In this document: piece by piece, positions 42,045-51,448 of the stretch | Position numbering within the stretch: the stretch's first letter is position 1 | How the letters are laid out: each line of letters opens with the position of its first letter | NCBI RefSeq assembly: GCF_005502885.1 | Contig: NZ_SCMR01000001.1 | Coordinates: forward strand, 186,001-250,000 | From: Microbacterium sp. 2FI | GTDB taxonomy: Bacteria; Actinomycetota; Actinomycetes; Actinomycetales; Microbacteriaceae | Length of the DNA stretch: 64,000 nt | Reading direction: 5' to 3' | Notes under the pieces: generated by a model | Seen by the model: only the letters and a program-made list of their open reading frames with translations | Told to the model about the DNA's origin: nothing | The model's database searches: none | Program-made: the position numbers and the translations under genes

Positions 42045-43727
42045 TCAGTCGGCGTCGACGAGGAACTTCGCGTACGCGCCGAGGGTCAGAAACGCCGGGA
42101 ACTCGATGCCGAGAGCCACGTCGCGGAAGATCTCCGCCGCGTCGTCGAACCGGTCGCCGTCCCGCCGCTCGACCTCGCCGAGCACTTGGGTGATCAGCCC
42201 TTCGATGTAGTCACGGGTGATCGGGGTGCCGTCCTCGGTGGAGCGGTCCTGGTGGATCCACTGCCACACCTGGCTTCGCGAGATCTCAGCGGTCGCGGCA
42301 TCCTCCATGAGGTTGTCGATCGCGACGGCGCCGAGCCCCCGCAGCCATGCCTCGAGGTAGCGCACGGCCACCGACACGTTCGCGTGGACGCCGGCCGCCG
42401 TCACCGGGCGCCCGATGTGGACGTCGAGCAGGTCCGCCGCTTTCACCTGGACGTCGTCGCGCTGACGGTCGATCTGGTTCGGCCGGTCGCCGAGCACCGC
42501 GTCGAACTCGGCGCGCGCGACCGGGATGAGGTCGGGATGCGCCACCCACGTGCCGTCGAAGCCGTCGCCGGCCTCGCGCTTCTTGTCTGCTGCGACCTTT
42601 TCGAACGCGCGCTCGGTGACCTCCGGGTCACGGCGGTTCGGGATGAACGCGCTCATGCCCCCGATCGCGAAGGCTCCGCGCTTGTGGCACGTCTTCACGA
42701 GCAGCTCGGTGTACGCCCGCATGAACGGCACCGTCATCGTCACCTCGCTGCGGTCGGGGAGGACGAAGCGCGCTCCGCGCCCGCGGTAGTTCTTGATGAT
42801 CGAGAAGATGTAGTCCCACCGGCCGGCGTTCAGCCCCGCGATATGGTCACGCAGCTCGAAGAGGATCTCCTCCATCTCGAACGCGGCCGGCAGCGTCTCG
42901 ATGAGCACGGTCGCGCGGATCGTTCCGTGCGGGATGCCGACATGCTGCTCGCTGAAGGTGAAGATGTCGTCCCACAGCTTCGCCTCCTCCGCCGATTCGA
43001 GCTTGGCGATGTAGAAGTACGGTCCGCGGCCGTTCGCGATGAGGGCTGCTGCGTTGTGGAAGAAGTACAGCCCGAAGTCGACGAGCGAGCCCGACGCCGC
43101 CATCTCGCGGCCGGCGCGGTCGGTGAAGCGGATGTGCTGCTCGGTGAGGTGCCAGCCGCGCGGGCGCATCACGATCGTGGGCGTCTCGGTGGCGGTGACC
43201 TCGTACCGCTTGCCGTCGGGGCTCGTGAAGCTCAGCTCGCCCCGGATCGCGTCGCGCAGCGACAGCTGGCCCTCGATCACGTTCTTCCAGGTGGGGCTCG
43301 TGGCGTCCTCCTGGTCGGCGAGCCAGACCTTCGCGCCCGAGTTCAGCGCGTTGATCGTCATCTTCGGGTCGGTCGGACCCGTGATCTCGACCCGGCGGTC
43401 CTCGAGGCCGGGACCGGCACCGGCCACCTTCCATTCGGCATCCTCGCGGATATGTGCGGTGTCGTCGCGGAAGTGCGGGTCGCGCCCGTTGCCGATCTCG
43501 TAGCGGCGGCGCATGCGGTCGGCGAGCCGGTCGTGCCGGCGGCCCGAGAAGCGCTGGTGCAGCTCGGCGAGGAAGGCGACGGCATCCGGGGTGAGGATCT
43601 CGTCGTAGCGATCGCGGAGGGGGCCGGTAATGGTCATTGCGGTACTGCCGGTCGCGATCGGCCCGGTGGTCGGGCGGATGTCGTCGATCTCGGTGGTGGG
43701 CGGCGAGCCGGTGTCGATGATGGTCAT
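42045..43727 (-). CDS. aceB: Malate synthase A
   Basis: The 560-residue enzyme condenses glyoxylate with acetyl-CoA in the glyoxylate shunt. Family segments are MTINALNSGAKVWLADQEDA, RPRGWHLTEQHIRFTDR, GTIRATVLIETLPAAFEMEE, GLNAGRWDYIFSIIKNY and DGFDGTWVAHPDLIPVA. ATG 43727 is chosen with AGGAGAAC upstream; the first 30 residues are variable. It lies downstream of aceA on the same strand, with a perfect inverted repeat in the 92-base gap. Confidence 0.95.
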   Translation of the reverse strand: MTIIDTGSPPTTEIDDIRPTTGPIATGSTAMTITGPLRDRYDEILTPDAVAFLAELHQRFSGRRHDRLADRMRRRYEIGNGRDPHFRDDTAHIREDAEWKVAGAGPGLEDRRVEITGPTDPKMTINALNSGAKVWLADQEDATSPTWKNVIEGQLSLRDAIRGELSFTSPDGKRYEVTATETPTIVMRPRGWHLTEQHIRFTDRAGREMAASGSLVDFGLYFFHNAAALIANGRGPYFYIAKLESAEEAKLWDDIFTFSEQHVGIPHGTIRATVLIETLPAAFEMEEILFELRDHIAGLNAGRWDYIFSIIKNYRGRGARFVLPDRSEVTMTVPFMRAYTELLVKTCHKRGAFAIGGMSAFIPNRRDPEVTERAFEKVAADKKREAGDGFDGTWVAHPDLIPVARAEFDAVLGDRPNQIDRQRDDVQVKAADLLDVHIGRPVTAAGVHANVSVAVRYLEAWLRGLGAVAIDNLMEDAATAEISRSQVWQWIHQDRSTEDGTPITRDYIEGLITQVLGEVERRDGDRFDDAAEIFRDVALGIEFPAFLTLGAYAKFLVDAD

Positions 43728-43747
43728 GATGTTCTCCTGTTCAGGTG

Positions 43748-43807
43748 GGCGAGACGACGCAGAATGTCGCTGCGTGGCGCTGGCGGCGCATTCTGCGTCG
43801 TCTCGCC
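43748..43807. repeat. 19-bp perfect inverted repeat between aceA and aceB
   Basis: GGCGAGACGACGCAGAATG at 43748-43766 and its exact reverse complement at 43789-43807 enclose a 22-base loop. On the minus-strand transcript this hairpin lies after aceA and 21 bases before aceB, so it can terminate, attenuate or protect the aceA message. Confidence 0.85.
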
Positions 43808-43819
43808 GGGTGCTCTTGG

Positions 43820-45136
43820 TCAGTGGAACTGCTGTGCCTCGGTGGATCCCGCCAGGGCGAGGGTGGCGCTGTCGGGGTTGAGCGCCGTGGAAACGCGGTC
43901 GAAGTAGCCGGTGCCTGCCTCGCGCTGGTGCTTGGTGGCGGTGTAGCCGCGAGCCTCGGCGGCGAACTCGGCCTCCTGCAGCTCGACGTACGCGCTCATG
44001 GCGCGCTCGGCGTAGCCCGAGGCCAGGTCGAACATCGAGTAGTTCAGGGCGTGGAAGCCGGCCAGCGTGATGAACTGGAACTTGTAGCCGAGGTCGGCCA
44101 GCTCCTGCTGGAAGGTTGCGATCTGCTGGTCGTCGAGGTGGCGCTTCCAGTTGAACGACGGCGAGCAGTTGTACGCGAGCAGCTTGCCCGGATACTGCTC
44201 GTGGATCGCCGCGGCGAAGGCGCGTGCCAGCTCGATGTCGGGCTCGCCCGTCTCGACCCAGATGAGGTCGGCGTACGGGGCGAAGGCGAGGCCGCGGCTG
44301 ATGACCGCGTCGAGGCCGGGGGTCACCCGGTAGAAGCCCTCGCTCGTGCGCTCGCCGGTGGTGAACTCCTGGTCTCGCTCGTCGACGTCGCTGGTGAGCA
44401 GGTCGGCGGCGAGTGCGTCGGTGCGGGCGATGATGACGGTCGGCACGCCCGCGACGTCGGCGGCGAGCCGCGCGGCGTTGAGGGTGCGGATGTGCTGCTG
44501 CGTGGGCACCAGCACCTTGCCGCCGAGGTGGCCGCACTTCTTCTCGCTCGCGAGCTGGTCCTCCCAGTGGATGCCGGCGGCGCCCGACTGGATGAGCGAC
44601 TGCGCGAGTTCGTAGGCGTTGAGCGGCCCGCCGAACCCGGCCTCCGCGTCCGCGACGATCGGCGCGAGCCAGTCCTGGGTCGTGTCGCCTTCGGCGTGCT
44701 CGATCTGGTCCTGGCGGATCAGCGCGTTGTTGATCCGGCGCACGACCGCCGGCACCGAGTTCGCCGGGTAGAGGCTCTGGTCGGGGTAGGTCTGCCCGGC
44801 GAGGTTGCCGTCGGCGGCGACCTGCCACCCGCTCAGGTAGATGGCCTTCAGGCCCGCTCGCACCTGCTGTACCGCCTGGCCGCCGGTGTACGCACCGAGC
44901 GCGCGGATGTAGTCCTCGGTGTGCAGGAGGTTCCAGAGGTTCTCGGCGCCGCGGTGGGCGAGCGTCGACTCCTCGCGCACCGAGCCGCGCAACGCGATGA
45001 CGTCGTCGGCGGTGTAGGTGCGCTCGATGCCGTCCCAGCGGGGGTCGGTGTCCCAGATCTCCTGGAGCTCGGCGGCGGTCTGCGTCTGGTCGCCTGCACG
45101 AAGGGGGGGGCGGCCGGGCGTTGCGTGGATCGTCAT
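43820..45136 (-). CDS. aceA: Isocitrate lyase
   Basis: The 438-residue enzyme splits isocitrate to glyoxylate and succinate. It has [14 protein letters not shown], the catalytic loop [31 protein letters not shown] and [19 protein letters not shown] 45136 is preferred ([11 protein letters not shown]) with GGAGAAC upstream. It is divergent from ramB. Its succinate product joins the succinate made by the polyamine pathway in the next block. Confidence 0.96.
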   Translation of the reverse strand: MTIHATPGRPPLRAGDQTQTAAELQEIWDTDPRWDGIERTYTADDVIALRGSVREESTLAHRGAENLWNLLHTEDYIRALGAYTGGQAVQQVRAGLKAIYLSGWQVAADGNLAGQTYPDQSLYPANSVPAVVRRINNALIRQDQIEHAEGDTTQDWLAPIVADAEAGFGGPLNAYELAQSLIQSGAAGIHWEDQLASEKKCGHLGGKVLVPTQQHIRTLNAARLAADVAGVPTVIIARTDALAADLLTSDVDERDQEFTTGERTSEGFYRVTPGLDAVISRGLAFAPYADLIWVETGEPDIELARAFAAAIHEQYPGKLLAYNCSPSFNWKRHLDDQQIATFQQELADLGYKFQFITLAGFHALNYSMFDLASGYAERAMSAYVELQEAEFAAEARGYTATKHQREAGTGYFDRVSTALNPDSATLALAGSTEAQQFH

Positions 45137-45194
45137 GTCGTTCTCCTGAGTCGGATGCCGCATCCTTCGCGGCTGGTCGTGTGTCCACTCTGCG

Positions 45195-45244
45195 GTGAAG
45201 TTCCAGCGGTACCCCGACGATTTCGGGTGTGAAGTTTTCGGGTA
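45195..45244. promoter_or_regulatory. Candidate RamB sites in the aceA/ramB promoter region
   Basis: GTGAAGTT occurs at 45195-45202 and 45229-45236; TTTCGGGT occurs at 45221-45228 and 45237-45244. The cluster lies in a low-GC patch just upstream of ramB and 60-110 bases upstream of aceA. It is a plausible regulator-binding region, but the RamB motif of corynebacteria differs in detail. Confidence 0.4.
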
Positions 45245-45271
45245 TTTCCGCTTTCGTGACAGAATCACCGC

Positions 45272-46750
45272 ATGACGACGTCGTTCACCCGCGATCCGCT
45301 GGCAGACCTCCCCGACGATGGGGATGTGGACTCCCTCACGATCGGCCGCCGCATCCGGCAGCTGCGCACCGACCGCGGCATGACGCTCGAAGAGCTCGCG
45401 ACCGCGGTCGACCGGGTGCCGAGCCAGCTGTCGATGATCGAGAACGGGCGGCGTGAGCCGAAGCTCACCCTGCTCCAGGCGATCGCGCGGGCGCTCGGCT
45501 CATCCCTCGACGCGATCCTCGAGTCCGAGCCCCTCGATGAGCGGGCGACCCTCGAGATCGCGCTCGAGCGGGCGATGCGCGGGCAGACCTTTCAGGCCCT
45601 CGGCATCCCCCCTTTCCGCATCGCGAAGACCGTGCCGACCGATGCGCTCAAGGCCATGCTCTCGCTCCAGGCCGAGATCGAGCGACTGCGCGACGAGCGC
45701 GCCGCGACCCCCGAAGAGGCGCGGCGGGCGAACGTGGCGCTGCGGCGACTCATGCGCACGCAGAACAACTACTTCGCCGACCTCGAACAGCAGGCCCGGG
45801 CGCTGCTTGCGGCCGTCGACCACCCCGGTGGTCCGCTCACGCAGCGGACGGCATCCGACATCGCCGCCCATCTCGGCTTCACGCTCCACTACGTGCCCGA
45901 CCTGCCGCAGACGACGCGTTCCGTCGCCGACATCAAGAACGGGCGGCTGTACCTCTCGAGCAGACTGGCCTCGAAGGGCGATCCGCGCACCGCCGTGCTG
46001 CAGGCCCTGTCGAGCCGCATCCTCGGCCATCGTGAGCCGACGTCGTACGCCGACTTCCTCCGCCAGCGCGTCGAGACGAACTACCTCACCGGAGCGCTGC
46101 TGATTCCCGAGGCGCACGCCGTGCCGTTCCTGCAGGACGCGAAGGGCGACCGCGCGATCTCGATCGAAGACCTGCGCGACGCGTACTCCGTCTCGTACGA
46201 GACGGCAGCGCACCGCTTCACGAATCTCGCGACCGTGCATCTCGGCATCCCGGTGCACTTCCTCAAGGTCCACGAGTCGGGGACGATCACCAAGGCGTAC
46301 GAGAACGACGACGTCAACTTCCCGACCGACCGCCTCGGCGCGATCGAGGGCCAGATGTGCTGCCGCCGGTGGACGTCGCGCGTGGTCTTCGACGAGGACG
46401 ACCATTTCAACCCGTACTACCAGTACACCGACACCGGCAACGGCACGTACTGGTGCACCGCGCGCGTCGAGCTCTCGAGCGAGGGCGCCCACTCGGTCAG
46501 CGTCGGCGTGCGCTTCGACGACACCAAGTGGTTCCTCGGGCGCGACACCCCGAACCGCGGGGTGTCGAAGCACTCGGTCGAGGTGTGCTGCCGTCGGGCA
46601 CCCGCCGACCTCGAGGCGGCGTGGCGCGAGAACTCGTGGCCGAACGTGCGCACCCCGCGCACGCTGCTCGCGACGCTGCCGACCGGTGCGTTCCCGGGCG
46701 TGGACACGACCGACGTGTACGAGTTCCTCGAGGCCCACGCCCCCCGCTGA
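45272..46750 (+). CDS. ramB: RamB-family regulator of acetate/glyoxylate metabolism
   Basis: The 492-residue protein has an N-terminal XRE helix-turn-helix ([40 protein letters not shown]) and the large C-terminal ScfR/RamB region with an ImmA/IrrE-like segment ([20 protein letters not shown]) and a cysteine-bearing domain ([28 protein letters not shown]). In Corynebacterium glutamicum RamB represses aceA and aceB. The gene is divergent from aceA, which fits. No Shine-Dalgarno sequence is evident before ATG 45272. Confidence 0.88.
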   Translation: MTTSFTRDPLADLPDDGDVDSLTIGRRIRQLRTDRGMTLEELATAVDRVPSQLSMIENGRREPKLTLLQAIARALGSSLDAILESEPLDERATLEIALERAMRGQTFQALGIPPFRIAKTVPTDALKAMLSLQAEIERLRDERAATPEEARRANVALRRLMRTQNNYFADLEQQARALLAAVDHPGGPLTQRTASDIAAHLGFTLHYVPDLPQTTRSVADIKNGRLYLSSRLASKGDPRTAVLQALSSRILGHREPTSYADFLRQRVETNYLTGALLIPEAHAVPFLQDAKGDRAISIEDLRDAYSVSYETAAHRFTNLATVHLGIPVHFLKVHESGTITKAYENDDVNFPTDRLGAIEGQMCCRRWTSRVVFDEDDHFNPYYQYTDTGNGTYWCTARVELSSEGAHSVSVGVRFDDTKWFLGRDTPNRGVSKHSVEVCCRRAPADLEAAWRENSWPNVRTPRTLLATLPTGAFPGVDTTDVYEFLEAHAPR

Positions 46751-46761
46751 CCCGCTCCCGG

Positions 46762-46826
46762 CCGTTTACGGACGGGACGCGCCGCGCGCGCGGGGCTCAG
46801 CCGCGGCGTGTTCCGTCCGCAAACGG
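46762..46826. terminator. Long imperfect hairpin between convergent ramB and FAD-oxidoreductase genes
   Basis: The 24-base arm at 46762-46785 and the arm at 46803-46826 pair at 21 of 24 positions around a 17-base loop. It lies between two stops facing each other and probably serves as a bidirectional terminator. Confidence 0.62.
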
Positions 46827-46839
46827 AAGGGGGGAGGGG

Positions 46840-48216
46840 TCAGCGGCCGGCGATCCGATCGGCGACCGACGCCGGCCACGCGGTGTGGGCTGACGACGAC
46901 CGCTGCTCGAGCGCGTCTGCCGTGCGGTACGCGGCGTAGATCCCCTGCACGGCGGCCCACCGCAGCGGTTCGATCTCCCAGCGCTTCGCCCGGTGGTCGA
47001 CCCACGGCAGGCGGACGAGATCGGTGTCGCGCTCGAGCACGAGGTCGGCGAGCGTGCGGCCGGCGAGGTTCGTCGCGGTGACGCCGGTGCCGACATAGCC
47101 CCCGGCCCAGCCGAGCCCGGTGGCGCGATCGTGGCCGACGGTCGCAGCCCAGTCGCGGGGCACGCCCAGTACTCCCGCCCACGCGTGCGCGATCGGCACC
47201 TCGGCTGCATCGGGGAAGAAGTCGCGCAGGTGCGCCGCGAGCGCCGTGATCGTGCGACCCTGCGTCGAGCCGTCGGTGTCGACGCGAGACCCGTAGCGAT
47301 AGGGCACGCCGCGCCCACCGAACGCGATGCGGTCGTCAGTGGTGCGCTGCGCGTACATGTACACGTGCGCGAAGTCGCCGAGCGTCTCGCGGCCATCCCA
47401 GCCGACCTTCGCCCAGAACGATGCGGGAAGCGGGTCGGTGACGATCATCGAAGAGTTCATCGGCAGCCATGTGCGGTGCTCGCCGCGAAGGTCGGCGGTG
47501 AATCCCTCGGTCGCCCGGATCACGTGCGCCGCGCGCACGGTGCCTCGGTCGGTGACGGCGCGACCGGGCGCGATCTCGGTCACGCGGGTGTCTTCGTGGA
47601 TCACGACGCCCAGCCGCTCCACGGCCACGGCGAGACCCGACGCCAGCTTCGCGGGGTGGACGCGCGCACAGTGCGGGTGCCAGATGCCGCCGAGGATGCC
47701 GGCGACGGCGATGCGGGTTGCTGCGGCAGCGGCATCCGATTCCTCGATGTCGGTGTGGGGCCACTCGCGCTCGTGCGCGGCGGCCGCGCGGAGGCGGGCG
47801 AGCTGCGCGGGGGTGCGCGCGATCTCGAATTCGCCGCCCTTGACGATATCGGCGTCGATGCCCTCGTGTGCGGCGACCGCGATCACCTCGTCGACCGACG
47901 CGTTGAGGGCGAGCTGCTGCGCGGCGCCGCCCTCGCGGCCGTACCGCTCGCGCCCGCCCGTGACCGAGTTCGTCAGCCAGCCGCCGTTGCGACCCGAGGC
48001 GCCGAAGCCGGCGAAGCGCGCCTCGAGGACGACGATGCGGAGGTCGGGCTGCAGGGACTTCAGGTAGTACGCCGTCCAGAGCCCGGTGTAGCCGGCGCCG
48101 ACGATCGCGACATCGGCGTCGGTGTCACCGGCGAGGGGATGCCGCGGCTCGGGGGTGCCGCCGAGATCGCGCCACCACCACGAAACGTCTCCGTTGGGCA
48201 CGCGCGATTCGGTCAT
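46840..48216 (-). CDS. FAD-dependent amine/amino acid oxidoreductase (DAO family)
   Basis: The 458-residue protein has the FAD-binding motif ADVAIVGAGYTGLWTAYYL with VVLEARFAGFGASGRNGG just after, and a C-terminal GLGWAGGYVGTGVTATNLAG. The N-terminal WWWRDLGGTPEPRHPLAG is typical of the group that includes PuuB-like gamma-glutamylputrescine oxidases and related DAO enzymes. ATG 48216 is preferred. It follows the PucR gene on the same strand, with a possible operator between them, and fits the amine-degradation theme of this block. Confidence 0.85.
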   Translation of the reverse strand: MTESRVPNGDVSWWWRDLGGTPEPRHPLAGDTDADVAIVGAGYTGLWTAYYLKSLQPDLRIVVLEARFAGFGASGRNGGWLTNSVTGGRERYGREGGAAQQLALNASVDEVIAVAAHEGIDADIVKGGEFEIARTPAQLARLRAAAAHEREWPHTDIEESDAAAAATRIAVAGILGGIWHPHCARVHPAKLASGLAVAVERLGVVIHEDTRVTEIAPGRAVTDRGTVRAAHVIRATEGFTADLRGEHRTWLPMNSSMIVTDPLPASFWAKVGWDGRETLGDFAHVYMYAQRTTDDRIAFGGRGVPYRYGSRVDTDGSTQGRTITALAAHLRDFFPDAAEVPIAHAWAGVLGVPRDWAATVGHDRATGLGWAGGYVGTGVTATNLAGRTLADLVLERDTDLVRLPWVDHRAKRWEIEPLRWAAVQGIYAAYRTADALEQRSSSAHTAWPASVADRIAGR

Positions 48217-48260
48217 GCGCACATCCTCTCGCGGCGCACTCCTGACGGTGCCTGCCGAGC

Positions 48261-48279
48261 GGTTCGCGCTGTCCGAACC
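48261..48279. promoter_or_regulatory. Inverted repeat upstream of the FAD-oxidoreductase gene
   Basis: GGTTCG at 48261-48266 and CGAACC at 48274-48279 flank seven bases, 45 bases before the FAD gene start. A related GCGCTG-CCGAAC half lies at 48286-48297. Candidate operator, regulator not established. Confidence 0.35.
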
Positions 48280-48337
48280 TGCATGCGCTGCCGAACACAT
48301 CGACCGCGGATGCCGGTTTCGACAGCGCGTGCCGGAT

Positions 48338-49864
48338 TCACGAACGCAGCGCGTGCAGGGCGGCCCACAGCTCGGCGCGCACCGCGAACGAGGTGAGATC
48401 GCGCGCGAGCAGTCGCTCCGCCAGCGCCAGTCGGGTGCGGATCGTGTGCCGGTGGACGCCGAGCGCCCGGGCCGACGCTTCGTGCGAGCAGTCGTTCTCG
48501 AGCCAGGCCCGCAGTGTGGCGAGCAGCTCCGAGCCCTGCTCACGGTCGTGGTCCTCGAGCGGAGCAAGCTCGGCTTCCGCGAGCGCACGCGCATCGCCCG
48601 ACAGTGCCGAGAGCACGCCCGAGCGCGCGACCTCGGCGAACGCCGTGACGCGCCCGGCGCCGCGATCGCGCGCGGCCCGTGCCTGCCCGACGGCGGCCCG
48701 GAACCCGTCGTAGCCGGTCGCATCCGAGACGCCGAGCCGCATGTCGAACCGCTCGGCGACCTCGTCGATGACGCCGTGGTCGCCCGCAGGAACGACGACG
48801 ACCACGCCGTCGTCGCCCCGCCCGAAGAAGAGCGAACCGCGCTTCTCGTCGGCGCGCAGTTCGAGGAGCTCGGCGATGCCGTCGATACGGGATGCCGCAG
48901 CCTCCGTCACCGCGACGACCACCGGGGCAGGGGGGAGCGACCCCCACAGGTCGCGCGAGATGCGGCGGGCGAGCGTCGGATCGTCGGTGAGGAGCGACTG
49001 CACGAGCCCCGCGCGAAGCGAGTTGCGGGCGCGGCTCAGGCCCTGCTGCTGCTCGAGGGCGAGGCCGGCCATCGCGATCACGGCGGTCACGACGCCGCGA
49101 CCCTCCTGGTCGAGGTCGCCCGCGGCGATCGCGATCACGCCCCGCAGATGCCCACCGCGCCCGAGCGTCTGCAGGGTGAAGGGGGTGTCGCCGATCCGCA
49201 TCGCGGATCCTGCCCGGGCGCCGCGACGAAGCACCGCGGCCACTTCTCCTCGCACCGACTCGGCGGTCGCGGCATCCAATCCGTCGGACGGGTGTTCGCG
49301 GGTGAGCTCGCCCACCGCGTCGTACATGCCGACCCACGTGTCGAGCTGACGTGCCAGCTCGGCGAGCGTTGCGCCGAGCCCATCGGGCCGGAGCGCCGCG
49401 AGGGCGATCGCGCGCTGCGCGGCGAGCGCCCAGCTGCGGCGGGCGTACGACTGCGCGGCGATGGCCTCGGCGTTGGCCCGCGCGAGGGCGATGAACGGCG
49501 TCTTGTAGGGGACTTCGAACAGCGGCATCCGCCGCGCGCGGCACGCCTCGGCGAGGGCGAGGGGGATGCCGGAGCGCGCGACCTCGGTGCCGAAGCCGAG
49601 TCCGACGACTCCGCGCCCGGCAAGGCGGTCGACGTACGCGCGAAACTGGCCCGGGTCATCGCCGTCGAACTGCGTGCCCGTGGTGAGGAGCACGAGGCCC
49701 TCGGAGAGGAACGGCGTCGGGTCGGCGAGGTCGGAGCTGTGCACCCAGCGGATCTCGCGGTCGAGGGCGCCCTCGTCGATGGCGTGGGTGTCATCGAGGC
49801 GGAGCACCAGGTCGCGGCGCGCCAACAGCGCGCGAAGGGTGGGTGCATCGGTCGTGGACTCCAC
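48338..49864 (-). CDS. PucR family transcriptional regulator
   Basis: The 508-residue protein has an N-terminal PucR domain (PTLRALLARRDLVLRLDD, IRWVHSSDLADPTPFLSEGL), a middle domain (residues about 150-330, AQSYARRSWALAAQRAI) and a C-terminal PucR-type helix-turn-helix (DCSHEASARALGVHRHTIRT). GTG 49864 is chosen because GGAG lies five bases upstream and the frame beyond it runs through a palindrome. Related PucR proteins control purine, amine and amino acid breakdown. It is divergent from gabT and likely regulates it. Confidence 0.87.
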   Translation of the reverse strand: MESTTDAPTLRALLARRDLVLRLDDTHAIDEGALDREIRWVHSSDLADPTPFLSEGLVLLTTGTQFDGDDPGQFRAYVDRLAGRGVVGLGFGTEVARSGIPLALAEACRARRMPLFEVPYKTPFIALARANAEAIAAQSYARRSWALAAQRAIALAALRPDGLGATLAELARQLDTWVGMYDAVGELTREHPSDGLDAATAESVRGEVAAVLRRGARAGSAMRIGDTPFTLQTLGRGGHLRGVIAIAAGDLDQEGRGVVTAVIAMAGLALEQQQGLSRARNSLRAGLVQSLLTDDPTLARRISRDLWGSLPPAPVVVAVTEAAASRIDGIAELLELRADEKRGSLFFGRGDDGVVVVVPAGDHGVIDEVAERFDMRLGVSDATGYDGFRAAVGQARAARDRGAGRVTAFAEVARSGVLSALSGDARALAEAELAPLEDHDREQGSELLATLRAWLENDCSHEASARALGVHRHTIRTRLALAERLLARDLTSFAVRAELWAALHALRS

Positions 49865-49880
49865 GGCGACTCCGATCGGT

Positions 49881-49916
49881 ATGTACGAGCTGTACATCAG
49901 GGTAGCGAGAATGTAC
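49881..49916. promoter_or_regulatory. PucR candidate operator in the pucR-like/gabT promoter region
   Basis: ATGTAC at 49881-49886 and GTACAT at 49892-49897 form an inverted repeat with five-base spacing; another ATGTAC half lies at 49911-49916. It is 17 bases from the PucR start and 67 from gabT. Confidence 0.5.
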
Positions 49917-49963
49917 CCGAAGGAAGGTGCGGACAGTTCGGCGCACGGCATACGCTCGCGATC

Positions 49964-51322
49964 ATGAGCGCAGTGGACACCCTCACGAACACCCCCCTCG
50001 GCGGCCCGACCCTGCCGCAGGAGCGTCGCATGGTCACGGCCATCCCCGGCCCCCGATCGCAGCAGCTGCTCGCGCGCAAGGCCGCCGCGGTCGCAGCCGG
50101 CGTCGGCCACACCGCACCCATCGAGGCGGTCGCAGCCGGCGGCGGCGTCATCGTCGACGCCGACGGCAACTCGCTCATCGACCTCGGCTCGGGCATCGCG
50201 GTCACGACTCTCGGCAACGCCCACCCGAAGGTCGTCGAGGCGATCCAGGCGCAGGCCGCGCAGTTCACGCACACCTGCTTCATGATCTCTCCGTACGAGT
50301 CGTACGTCGCCGTCGCCGAGGCGCTCAACCGCGTCACCCCCGGCGACCACGCCAAGAAGAGCGCCCTGTTCAACTCGGGTGCCGAGGCCGTCGAGAACGC
50401 GATCAAGATCGCCCGCAAGCACACGAAGAAGCAGGCCGTCGTCGCGTTCGACCACGGCTACCACGGCCGTACGAACCTCACGATGGCCCTCACCGCCAAG
50501 GCGATGCCCTACAAGAGCGGCTTCGGCCCGTTCGCGTCGGAGATCTACCGCGCACCGCTGTCGTACCCGTACCGCGACGGGCTCTCGGGCGCGGCCGCCG
50601 CTGAGAAGGCGATCTCGATCATCGAGAAGCAGGTCGGCGCCGACAACCTCGCCGCCGTCATCATCGAGCCGATCCAGGGCGAGGGCGGCTTCATCGTTCC
50701 CGCCGACGGGTTCCTGCCCGCCATCGTCGAGTGGTGCCGCGCCAACGACGTCGTCTTCATCGCCGACGAGATCCAGACCGGCTTCGCGCGCACAGGATCC
50801 ATGTTCGCGAGCGAGATCTTCGGCATCGTGCCCGACCTCATCACGACGGCCAAGGGCATCGCGGGCGGGATGCCGCTGGCGGCGGTGACCGGACGCGCCG
50901 AGATCATGGATGCCGCCCACGCCGGCGGCCTCGGCGGCACCTACGGCGGCAACCCTGTCGCGTGCGCTGCGGCGCTCGCCGCGATCGAGGCGTTCGAGAC
51001 CGAGGGACTCATCGAGCGGGCGCGCGAGATCGGCGCGATCCTCACCGACCGGCTCACGGCGCTGCAGGCGGGCGACCCCCGCATCGGCGACGTGCGCGGC
51101 CACGGCGCGATGATCGCCGCCGAGTTCGTCGATGCGGCCACCGGCAAGCCCGATGCGGCCCTCACCGCCGCGGTCGCGAAGGCCTGCATCGCCGAGGGCG
51201 TCATCGTGCTGACCTGCGGCACCTACGGGAACGTGATCCGCTTCCTCCCGCCGCTGTCCATCCCCGACGACCTGCTCCACGAGGGCATCGACGTCGTCGC
51301 GGCGGCGCTCGCCGGGGCGTGA
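49964..51322 (+). CDS. gabT: 4-aminobutyrate (GABA) transaminase
   Basis: The 452-residue class III PLP aminotransferase has LFNSGAEAVENAIKIARKHT, FDHGYHGRTNLTMALTAK, IIEPIQGEGGFIVPADGFLP, FIADEIQTGFARTGSMFASE and the PLP lysine in PDLITTAKGIAGGMPLAAV. It transfers the amino group of GABA to 2-oxoglutarate to give succinate semialdehyde. ATG 49964 is chosen by homology at the LPQERRMVTAIPGPRS region. It heads the amine operon that continues with the putrescine oxidase gene, after a hairpin. Confidence 0.93.
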   Translation: MSAVDTLTNTPLGGPTLPQERRMVTAIPGPRSQQLLARKAAAVAAGVGHTAPIEAVAAGGGVIVDADGNSLIDLGSGIAVTTLGNAHPKVVEAIQAQAAQFTHTCFMISPYESYVAVAEALNRVTPGDHAKKSALFNSGAEAVENAIKIARKHTKKQAVVAFDHGYHGRTNLTMALTAKAMPYKSGFGPFASEIYRAPLSYPYRDGLSGAAAAEKAISIIEKQVGADNLAAVIIEPIQGEGGFIVPADGFLPAIVEWCRANDVVFIADEIQTGFARTGSMFASEIFGIVPDLITTAKGIAGGMPLAAVTGRAEIMDAAHAGGLGGTYGGNPVACAAALAAIEAFETEGLIERAREIGAILTDRLTALQAGDPRIGDVRGHGAMIAAEFVDAATGKPDAALTAAVAKACIAEGVIVLTCGTYGNVIRFLPPLSIPDDLLHEGIDVVAAALAGA

Positions 51323-51350
51323 GCCGCGGCATCCCGCCCGCATGACACGA

Positions 51351-51422
51351 GTGCACGACGTACCGCCGAGTGCACGACCGAACACCGCACGCAAGCCGTC
51401 CACTCGACGGAAACCCGTGCAC
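51351..51422 (+). other. Long hairpin between gabT and the putrescine oxidase gene
   Basis: Arms at 51351-51376 and 51397-51422 pair at about 20 of 26 positions around a 20-base loop. It lies 28 bases after gabT and 27 before the next start, with no T-run. It may partly terminate or separate message levels within the operon. Direct repeats of GAGTGCACGA occur in its 5' part. Confidence 0.55.
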
Positions 51423-51448
51423 ACGGCGGATCAGACGAAGGAGTCCAC

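Noticed and set aside
42045..45188. One 1047-residue protein fusing an isocitrate-lyase-region frame to malate synthase
   Set aside because: The upstream part is an out-of-frame reading of aceA, rich in Arg and Pro and with no family similarity. Malate synthase homology starts at 43727 behind its own ribosome-binding site.
48122..51322. 1066-codon frame with GABA transaminase at its end
   Set aside because: The first 614 codons are antisense to the FAD-oxidoreductase start and PucR genes and have no family similarity. The real gene starts at 49964.
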